From Pollenia angustigena (taxonomy: Eukaryota > Arthropoda > Insecta > Diptera > Polleniidae), in assembly GCA_930367215.1 (NCBI GenBank), contig OV884056.1, positions 254,041,127-254,105,126 on the forward strand: 64,000 bases of DNA. The letters are read 5' to 3'. A program made the position numbers and the translations under genes. The notes beneath the pieces were generated by a model that saw nothing but the letters and a program-made list of their open reading frames with translations, had not been told where the DNA came from and searched no databases. Positions 56,105 to 64,000 of this stretch are shown here, piece after piece (the stretch's first letter is position 1; each line of letters opens with the position of its first letter).

Positions 56105-57865
56105 TTAACCCTTGTGTTAATACCCGGGTACCATGGTACCCACCTTGGTATATTAACATGAAAAAAATGTATTAAGAATTAAAATTATTAAACAAGCTTC
56201 TGGATCGTCGTTATTTAACTTAAAAGAAAGCGAATTTAGATCCTAGATTTATTTTTTTGCTCCTTTAATACTCAAAAAATGTGCTTAAACTATAAATTAA
56301 GTTTCCAAAGCGATAGTATTATAATACGGGGAAGTCTCACTAACATATCATGTATGACCAAAAATGTTCAACTGTTATACCAAAAAATACTGTCCTGTAT
56401 AAAAAATCAAAAATTTTAGGCGTTATGCACTACAAAGTTGAAAAATCACATTTTAACATATATATAATTTAATTCGCTTTTAAAAAGTTTAAAAATTTAA
56501 TTTTATTTCATAAAAATATGGATTATTAATACATTATAGCATATGGGCACCTAAAGTTGGGTATTAACTAGGGTATTAACGGTTAACCGATTAATTACTA
56601 CCCGATTAACTGATCGGTTAATTTAAAATTGCGTTTTTTCGATTAACGATTAAACCGGTTAATTTCAGTCGATTAACCGATTAACCGTTATAACAAAATT
56701 TTGAATATTTTGTAGTATTATAACAAATTTGTTTGTGTTTTTTATTATTTGTTTCGTCTCATATTCAAAAGGTATGTGTTCAGAAAATATTTTTTCATAC
56801 AATATATTTTCTTCTAGCAATACATTCTAAGATACAGTACAAAAACAGAAACTAAGGGATTCGGAAATAAACTTTTTTGCAGAATGTGCGGTGCTGAGCT
56901 ATGCCAGATGATGGCCTGACAACAGAGACTCTCGATAGTAACCGAAACAATTAGAAGTAATCAAAATTTTAAAAAATTAAAACAGTACTTTAATGGCATA
57001 ATGGAAGATTTTATATGTTTAGAGAAATCCAAGAAAAAGACTGAGAAATTAGATATTCTGTTTTATGGATTGCTTTGGATTTCTCTAACATCTTCGATAA
57101 ATGCAAGAATTTCTCTCCAAGTCAAGATTTAACAAATCTAAAGAAAATAATCGCTTAAATGCTAAACATTTAAACCAAATTATTTTCGAACGTACGGGGT
57201 CGCGACTAACGATTTTTCCATATGTTTTTTTATTATTATCACCATGAATTTTCCCAAAAATATCTTAAAATTTCCTTAACAAAAACCTAATACTCAATTT
57301 ACAATTGATTGTAATGGAGAGATTGTGAAGAAAAAGTCCAAACATAACATTTTTTTTGCATGTAAAATAATTTTATAAAAATGTCTTTAAAAAATATAAA
57401 GTTTTCCAGTTTCCAGCCCAATTTCCTTAAGTAAAACAGCTGAGATATGCTATAAAAACCATTCTTTTATAAAAACATAGACTTTTTTTTATAATAATAA
57501 ACAATGAAAGACGATGCTTACCAACATTCTATTCTTTCATCCTGGTAGAACATTCTGTGGGAATGCCCATATGTATTAATTAGTATTGAATTTTCTTTGT
57601 TTGCTCATTTTAGTCCAAGAATTGTTTTGTTTGTTATGTTATTGTTTTTTTTTTTTCAATAATAAACTCCAAATAATAAATAATTTTTGCATTTTTATTT
57701 ATTGAAATTACTTAATTTATAACAAAACTTTATTAATCGGTTCAATAGCAATATTAACAGATTATTAACCGATTAAACCAAAACCTCGGTTAATTAATCG
57801 AGCGATTAACCGATTAAAGCAAAAGCCCGATTAAATGAATACCCTAGTATTAACACAAGGGTAAA
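56105..57865. mobile_element. piggyBac-type MITE, interrupted in its right terminal repeat
   Basis: TTAA-CCCTTGTGTTAATACC at the left; GTATTAACACAAGGG-TAAA at the right. The 15-bp ends are perfect complements; the right TTAA has one change. An element at 56569-57846 is inserted inside the right terminal repeat at GTATTAAC. A GGTACCATGGTACC palindrome lies next to the left end. Without the insertion the MITE is about 480 bp. Confidence 0.75.
56569..57846. mobile_element. hAT-type element nested in a piggyBac-type MITE
   Basis: Flanked by identical 8-bp GTATTAAC (56561-56568, 57847-57854). Tips TAGGGTATT / AATACCCTA. Both ends carry many GGTTAACCGATTAA / TTAATCGGTTAAT words, likely transposase-binding sites. 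It contains the repeat block 57185-57575, also seen at 6650-7070. No transposase seen. Confidence 0.75.
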
Positions 57866-57869
57866 TCAG

Positions 57870-59185
57870 TAAAAATAAAAAGTTCTATAGCTATTTAACA
57901 GAGTGTGTATCAAAATAATTTTTAATACTCTGTACTTATAGATTTCAATATTCTATATTTCTTTATTGATGCGAATTTATCAAATTTTGTCGAAATCAAA
58001 GCCACTACGAACATTTAACCAAGAAACCAAGAAACCAAGAAAGCAAGAAACTTTTAAAGGAGGAGCTGCTCTAATGTACATTGATTTGCTTTGAACACCG
58101 GAATAACATTTGCATTGCTCTTTGCCTGCTTCACTTGGTTGCCTTTTAATAAAACAGTTACAACATTTAAGGTAACGATCATAATAGCTTAAAAGCAAAA
58201 ACAGTTTTAATTATTATTATCATTAGAGCACCTTTTAATGACTAGATAGTTGCTAAATGCATGTCTTCGTTACAAAATTCCTTGTGTTAATACTAGATAG
58301 ATATGTATATTAGGGAGCTTCACCAAAATCCCCTTTCTCATGGTAGGTCTCAGAGAACGGCTTTGTGTAATTCACGTTCAATCAAACTCACACATGCTCA
58401 AATAAAATGTTTACGAAACGAGGTCAATATAGCCATCGTCAAACTTTGATTTCCATGCATAGAATTGATATTAATTTATCACCCATCTTGACTTTCGCAT
58501 AAAATGTATTTCTCGCGCAACTCATCTAAAGCACAAAGACTCTCTTCTCAAGAGCGCATGCCACTAGAGGCCTACATTTTTTAATCAAATCAATTTTCGA
58601 AGCATCGTATGGCCCTTTAAAAATTCTCAAAAACATTTTGATACATTAAACTTTTTTAAATGTGGTTTTTGATGAAATGCCCTAATATATGTACCTTTAC
58701 AATTGTGTATGCATTACTACTACAACCGCACACGCGTACAAGTCCTTTCTGCGTTAACTTAATGGTACTACACACACACATTAATAAAATGTAAATAAAT
58801 GAGGAAGGTTTGTCAGTTGCATACACAAGCAAACGCTTAAACACATTTGGTTTAAAAAAAACATTAACAAGCAGTATCGTTACTTGAAACGTGAAAAGAA
58901 AAGGTATTTAAGGTAAGTATTTAAAATATGTTTCTTTGAGTAAATTTGTCAGTTTGTCCATATGTTGAAATCACAGAAAATAATATTTTTTGCATCAAAT
59001 TAGTTTTAGTTCTCCAAAGCACTTTGTGGTACTCAATAATAGTAATGAACCCAAATGTGTAACAACTGACCTAACAAATTTATATTTCGGTTACAAAAAA
59101 TAACAACAATTGATGGCGAAATGCACCGATTGTTATTCCAGTTTTCACAAGTTTACTTTTTATGCCCAGAATTCAAGATAAAAGG
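57870..59185. other. No gene recognised
   Basis: 58018-58052 is a short tandem repeat of AAGAAACC type. Short frames at 57980-58198 and 58656-58844 lack motifs. Confidence 0.35.
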
Positions 59186-59192
59186 TCGGCTT

Positions 59193-59630
59193 AGCAGTAC
59201 CGTGAACAGTGTTCGCTATCGCGAGATGATAATGGGCCTCATGTGGCCAGAAATTGAGGATATGGAACTGGACGATATGTGGTTACAACAGGTGGTGGCA
59301 CTTGCCACACAGCCAGCTAGACAACGGCTGTTTTACGTGGGGTACTCAATGACCATGTTATCTCCCGTCGTGGCGGTGTTAATTGCCCGCCACGATTATG
59401 TGATTTGACACCGTTGGACTTCTTTCGGTGGGGATATTTAAAGAAAAAGTGTATGTGAATAAGTCGAGAACAATTAAAGACCTAAGGGATGAGATAATTC
59501 GTTAACACTAACGTCATTAAACCTCAATTATGTCTCAGAGTCACTGAAAATATGGACACTTTGGAAAGAGGTATGCCACCGAAGTCGTGTCGAGCATATG
59601 GCCGATATTTTGTTTCTCACATTGTATAAA
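59193..59630 (+). pseudogene. Mariner-like transposase fragment, second copy
   Basis: STVNSVRYREMIMGLMWPEI, then DDMWLQQ, and in a second frame GTCHTAS, VISRRGGVNCPPR, CDLTPLDFFRWGYLKKK, finally HMADILF. Same family and block order as 34077-34690, here on the plus strand. It has frameshifts and stops, and no N-terminus. CDLTPLDFF retains the third acidic catalytic region that is changed in the other copy. It abuts the BEL/Pao element. Confidence 0.75.
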
Positions 59631-59668
59631 GTTGTAAATTTTATACAACGTAAGCTCTGAAAGAATTT

Positions 59669-59983
59669 GTGTTTCAACAGAAAATATGCAACAATTGCCT
59701 CTCTTCAGGCCACACGAAAGCTAAATGCTCCAGCAAGAATACTTGCTTCATTTGTAAATCCGAACATCATACACTACTTCATTTACAAAAATCACGCGAT
59801 TCATCCTTATCTTTGCAAAATGATGAATCCTTAAAAGAATCGAAAGATTACTCACATCAAAAAAAGGATAACACACCTAGGGAAAAAAATATTGAAATCA
59901 GGGATAGTCTACATCAAAAAATTGCCAAGTTGAAGCAAATTTCTCGTCTAATAACGACTTCATTTTACTACGCACAGCTTTAG
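59669..59983 (+). pseudogene. BEL/Pao gag C-terminus with zinc knuckles
   Basis: ICNNCLSSGHTKAKC followed by CFICKSEHHTLLHL: two cysteine knuckles, C-x2-C-x4-H-x4-C and C-x2-C-x4-HHTLLH, the nucleocapsid-like signature of BEL/Pao gag that binds genomic RNA. The first codon of the open stretch is GTG, so the true protein began upstream in sequence no longer present; the junction with the mariner remnant is at about 59640. A Lys/Asp-rich linker follows, and the frame is lost near 59930, before the protease. Confidence 0.8.
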
Positions 59984-60528
59984 TACAAATTGAATACCGT
60001 GGCGAATTATTTACGGTTAGAGCGCTAATAGACCCAGGCTCTCAAAGAACATTTATGTCCGAAAGAATTAGAACTTTACTAAAACTACCGTACCAAAAAT
60101 CTCTAGTTGAAATTGTTGGAATTGGTGGTCAGGTTCAATCTGCAAATAAAGAATGCAAAGTTACGTTATTTGCTAAACGCTTAAACTTAAAATTTAATGT
60201 AAATGCCATTATACTTCCAAAACTAACCAAGCGAATTCCGTCAAGTTCTTTTGAAGTTTCTAATGCCTCAAATCTTGTAAATATTGATTTAGCAGATCCT
60301 AACTTCAATCAATCTTCTCCAATAGACCTAATTCTTGGTAATGACTCCGAGCATTTCATTAATTTAGAAGGAATAAAGAAGAATATATGTGGGCAAGCGT
60401 CAGCGTATAATTCAATATTCGGATGGGTTTTAAGCGGTCCTACTCAAACAAATACAATACAGGCGTTCACTACCACTGTCACTCCGTCCGAAAACACTCA
60501 TCTCACTGAAATCTTAAGAAAGTTTTGA
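59940..60528 (+). pseudogene. BEL/Pao aspartic protease region
   Basis: The frame opens upstream of the first ATG (60055). RALIDPGSQRTF holds the catalytic Asp of a retroviral-type aspartic protease (D-P/S-G-S in this clade), preceded by a TALVQIEYRG strand and followed by LILGNDSEHF and SIFGWVLSG, typical of the Pao protease-RT spacer. It cuts the Gag-Pol polyprotein. A single TGA at 60526-60528 interrupts the frame, which continues unchanged on the other side. Confidence 0.8.
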
Positions 60529-63522
60529 GAACAAGAAGAGCTACCTTTAATGCCGATAGTATCAGAAGAAGACCAGTATTGCGAAGACTTTTATAAGAAA
60601 ACTACAACGAGAGAAGCAAGTGGAAGATATATGGTAAGACTTCCCATCCGAAAAGAATTCCCTGAATCAATATTTCTCGGTCCAACCCGTATTTTGGCTC
60701 TAGTTCAACATTCACGTATAAACCAATCACTTTCTAAATCTCCAGATCAGCAAAAAGAATATAACTCCGTTCTTGAAGAATATTTAACACTCGACCATAT
60801 AGAACCGACTTCATATCGCGAAATAGTTTCAGATGGTAAATATTTTTCCTTTTACTTACCACATCACGCTGTAGTTCGCCCAGAACATAAGACTACTAAA
60901 GTCAGAGTAGTATTTAACGCCTCCCGTAATTCCAAATCAGGGGTTTCTCTAAACGATATTCTGTATACTGACCCAACTCTACAATCCGATTTAATGTCAG
61001 TTATCCTAAACTGGAGAATTTATCAATATGTCTTCAGTGGCGACATACAAAAAATGTATCGCCAAATTTTAGTTCATCCAGATGATAGACAATTTCAACG
61101 CATTATTTTTCAGAAAGATTTAAATGGCCCTTTTAAAGATTACATGCTCAAAACCGTAACTTTCGGAATCAATTGTGCCCCATTTTTAGCAATTCGAACT
61201 CTGCTTCAACTGGCAGAAGACTCTATAGAAAAATACCCAAAAGCTGCTGAAATATTGCGCAAAGAGACTTATGTAGATGATATACTGTCTGGTGGTCACA
61301 CAAATGAAGATGCAATAGAATCTCAGTCCGAAATTGTAAAAACTCTAAACTCAGCTGGATTTATATCAAAAAAAATTACTGCAAACGACAATCGGTTGCT
61401 AACCCATATCTCAACTGAGGACCTTTACGACTCAAATTTTCTTCGGTTTCACGATACAAGCTCAACAAAGACACTAGGAATAAAGAGGAATGCTCTAACT
61501 GACACCTTTAGGTATTCTGTATCCCCAATAAATCCCGCAGAAAACATAACCAAACGTAAAATATTGTCAGGAATAGCGTCAATTTTCGATCGCGCAGGTT
61601 GGATTACACCAATAATCATAAAAGCTAAGATTTTGATGCAGCAATTGTGGTTGGAAGGTATACAATGGGATGACTACGTAAGCTCTGAAATTTTAGACAA
61701 ATGGAATAAACTCATTAAAGATCTGTCGCATATTGATGAAATACACATTCCCAGATGGCTACAATATAAACCCACGGACATTATACAAATCCACGGATTC
61801 TCAGATGCTTCAAAAGGAGCATATTGCGCAGCAGTCTACTTACGATGTCAACGAGCATCTCAGGTTGCAACAGCCAACTTAATTGCAGCTAAGAGTAAAG
61901 TCGCTCCCATACAACCTATTTGCTTACCAAGATTAGAACTTAACGGCGCTGTTTTATTATCAAAATTAGTCAAATATGTAACAGAATCCCTAAATTTGTC
62001 TCAATGTGAAATTTTTCTGTGGACTGACTCTTCAATTGTCGTCGGATGGTTATCTAAACCGGCATGGACTTGGGAAACGTATGTCGCTTACAGAGCAGCA
62101 CTAATTCGCAGCTCCCTACCCAATGCAACTTGGCACCATGTTCGCACACATGATAACCCGGCTGATCTTGGTACCCGTGGCTGCAAGCCTCAGGAACTCA
62201 AAAATAACATCTTATGGTGGCAGGGCCCTTCCTGGCTCACAAATCCGCAAACCGAATGGCCTAAAGAAACCCAATTAAAAATCCCAGACAGCAAAAAGAA
62301 AATTCATTGCCTTCAGTCTGCCATTGAGAAAACGGATATTTTAAACATATTCTCATCATACCACAAAGTACTCAGAGTCTTATCTTATGTTTTTCGTTTC
62401 TACCACAATAGTATCCGAAAATTTAGATTTCAAATTCATTATACGAGTTTAAATCTTACGCAAAAGGAGGTAAACTTTGTTAAATTTCGGTTAATTAACT
62501 TAGCCCAAAACTCAAATTATAAGGCAGAAATTAAAGACATCTCAAACTCTTTGCTAGTCTCTAATAAAAGCCCATTAAAACCCCTTAACCCAATTTTAGA
62601 CTCGCAAAATATTTTACGAGTCAATGGCCGCCTATCAAATGCGTCACTCACTTATAATGAACGGTATCCAAAAAAAGGATATGCTTGTGTTTTTGTGTGC
62701 TTCAGCATAAAAGCCATTCACTTGGAAGTATGTTCAGATTTGTCTACAGCTGCTTTTCGAGCAGCATTTTCTCGCTTCATCGGGAGGCGGGGACTTCCTT
62801 TCAGGATTTATTCTGATAATGGTCGAAACTTTGTTGGAGCGAGTCGACAATTAAAAAGAGAATTTGCCTTGTTTATAAAGTCTGCTTCTGAAGACATTGC
62901 TAAAAAATATATAACACACGGACTCGAATGGATATTCATTCCACCACATGCACCCCACATGGGCGGTTTATGGGAGGCCGCAGTTAAAAGTTTTAAATTT
63001 CATTTAAAAAGAGTTGCAGGGTCATATAAATTTACGTTTGAAGAATTTGCCACAATATTAACCCAAATTGAAGGAATTTTAAATTCCCGACCTATTTCTG
63101 CTATGTCAGAGGATCCTGCTGACTTCTCAGCACTAACTCCCGGGCATTTCCTAAGAAGCGCCCCTATAGTGAGCTTTCCTGAATAAAAAGACCAAAAAAT
63201 AGGAGTGTTAAACAGATGGGAACGACTTTAAGCTATTCATCATCAATTAGCCATTAGATGGAAGGAGGACTACTTAAAATCCCTGCACAAAAGATATAAA
63301 TGGAAAAATGTTACTACAAACTTGAAAACCGGAGACCTCGTAGTAGTCATGGATGACTTATTACCGCCCTCTGATTGGCGCTTAGGCAGAATAGAAAAAA
63401 CATATCCGTGTATAGACGACAATGTCCGAATTGCGGACGTTAAAACAGTTACCGGTATGATAAAGAGACCCATCGTAAAGCTCTGCTATTTACCAATTCT
63501 TGACAATCACGAGTCCACTTAA
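60529..63522 (+). pseudogene. BEL/Pao Pol: RT, RNase H, integrase remnant, C-terminal domain
   Basis: Residues counted from the ATG at 60550. RT: VVRPEHKTTKVRVVFNAS (about 109-126), SGDIQKMYRQI (about 163-173), ETYVDDILSGG (about 239-249). A Pao-type RNase H-like region follows: HGFSDASKGAYCAAVYL (about 415-431), RLELNGAVLL, WTDSS (about 493-497). Integrase: the usual HHCC zinc module and the first catalytic Asp are missing; the text jumps at about 62670 into KGYACVFVCFSIKAIHLEV, with the second Asp in IYSDNGRNF and the Glu in GGLWEAAVK present. After two stops, the C-terminal domain GDLVVVMDDLLPPSDWRLGR (63337-63396) ends at 63522. The integrase could not catalyse insertion. Confidence 0.85.
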
Positions 63523-63639
63523 CATATTTTCCTTCCTATTTTTTGTAGCTCCATATTGGAAAAAAAAATTCAGCACTAATTTACATCAGTTAATATTGTC
63601 ATTAATTTTTCCCTCTTTTTCCTTTTCTTAAAATACATT

Positions 63640-64000
63640 TTACTTTCAGTTCTAGAAGATATAAACGCAAAAGTCCTCCGTCCAGCCGCGATCCCGATTT
63701 ATACCAATGCAGATTATGCAAACACTGCCATTCTATCAGATTCTGCAGGAGATTTTTGAATATGGACGTTAAATCAAGAAATCGTATAGTTAACAAGTAA
63801 AGGTATTGCGTAAACTGCCTAGCGAAAAGTCACGATTTAAGAGCGTGCGCATCTTTGGACACATGCCGAAAATGTGGCAAGTACCACCACACCTTATTGC
63901 ATCCGGGCATTCAGAGCAGACTTAAAAGCAATAGGAGTGATCGCACCGTTCGAAGACAGTCTTCATCATCGACAACTAATCGCCGATCATCCCCTAGCCA
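63640..64000 (+). pseudogene. Separate zinc-knuckle module (Gag-like), open to window end
   Basis: A pyrimidine tract ending TTACTTTCAG (about 63642-63651) precedes an open frame: YQCRLCKHCHSIRFC, RRFLNMDVKSRNRIVNK, a TAA at about 63799, then RYCVNCLAKSHDLRAC and CRKCGKYHHTLLHP, followed by a Ser/Arg-rich tail running off the window. Three cysteine modules in this order match a complete BEL/Pao-type gag knuckle region, different in sequence from the one at 59669. It could be a second element, a captured or domesticated gag exon, or an extra ORF. The acceptor-like site is an inference. Confidence 0.6.

Larger units (their letters stand above)
59660..63522 (+). mobile_element. BEL/Pao LTR retrotransposon, internal region, degenerate
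   Basis: Gag zinc knuckles, protease, reverse transcriptase, RNase H, integrase and the C-terminal DUF5641-type domain in BEL/Pao order. The N-terminal gag and both LTRs are not visible. Disabling changes: a one-base frameshift near 59930, a nonsense codon at 60526-60528, an in-frame deletion at about 62670 inside integrase, and stops at 63184 and about 63229. Otherwise a single frame persists from about 59940 to 63522, so decay is moderate. Confidence 0.85.

Noticed and set aside
63270..63473. Minus-strand frame opposite the BEL/Pao C-terminal domain
   Set aside because: Shadow of the plus-strand GDLVVVMDD domain.
59669..63522. An intact retrotransposon able to move
   Set aside because: Frameshift, three in-frame stops and an integrase deletion; no LTRs visible.

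Overview
The window is eukaryotic, very AT-rich and almost entirely made of transposable-element (TE) remains. The mix fits a higher (cyclorrhaphan) fly: BEL/Pao, Penelope-like, hAT, Tc1/mariner and piggyBac-type elements, many short inverted-repeat elements (MITEs), ATGTATGTA/CATA microsatellites and short introns with GTAAGT donors. The species is an inference. I recognise no intact host gene. Only one coding unit looks complete, and it lies inside a DNA transposon.

Layout. 1-9.7 kb: decayed repeats, a hAT-type element (7134-7860) and a minisatellite. 9.7-20 kb: MITEs, a near-identical tandem pair of tRNA-derived SINEs (12342-13353), a second hAT copy (14010-14712), a LINE 3' end (16429-16900) and a nested CGGGATT element. 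20-33 kb: copies of a dispersed repeat whose most conserved block matches the core of a type I hammerhead ribozyme, mixed with a PIF/Harbinger-like MITE and a hAT with transposase C-terminus (25941-27339). 33.5-37.15 kb: a 1.4-kb palindromic foldback element carrying a piggyBac-type element, which carries another repeat, which carries a mariner-like transposase fragment. The intact foldback arm shows the empty site.

38-43.4 kb: a MADF-domain fragment, then a 3.3-kb transposon with about 320-bp inverted ends and a three-exon minus-strand gene for a 593-residue protein. 43.4-51.8 kb: nested MITEs and a third hAT copy. 52.8-55 kb: a 5'-truncated Penelope-like element (RT plus GIY-YIG) split by a foldback insertion. 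56-57.9 kb: a piggyBac-type MITE with a hAT-type element inserted in its terminal repeat. 59.2-64 kb: a mariner fragment, a degenerate BEL/Pao element with a deleted integrase core, and a separate zinc-knuckle module.

The nesting gives relative insertion ages, and paralogous copies inside the window serve as empty-site controls. The observations I rate highest are the hammerhead-bearing repeat family (22.9, 27.2, 29.9, 31.97 and 32.5 kb, with a decayed copy at 38.8 kb) and the apparently intact 593-residue transposon gene at 40.7-42.6 kb.
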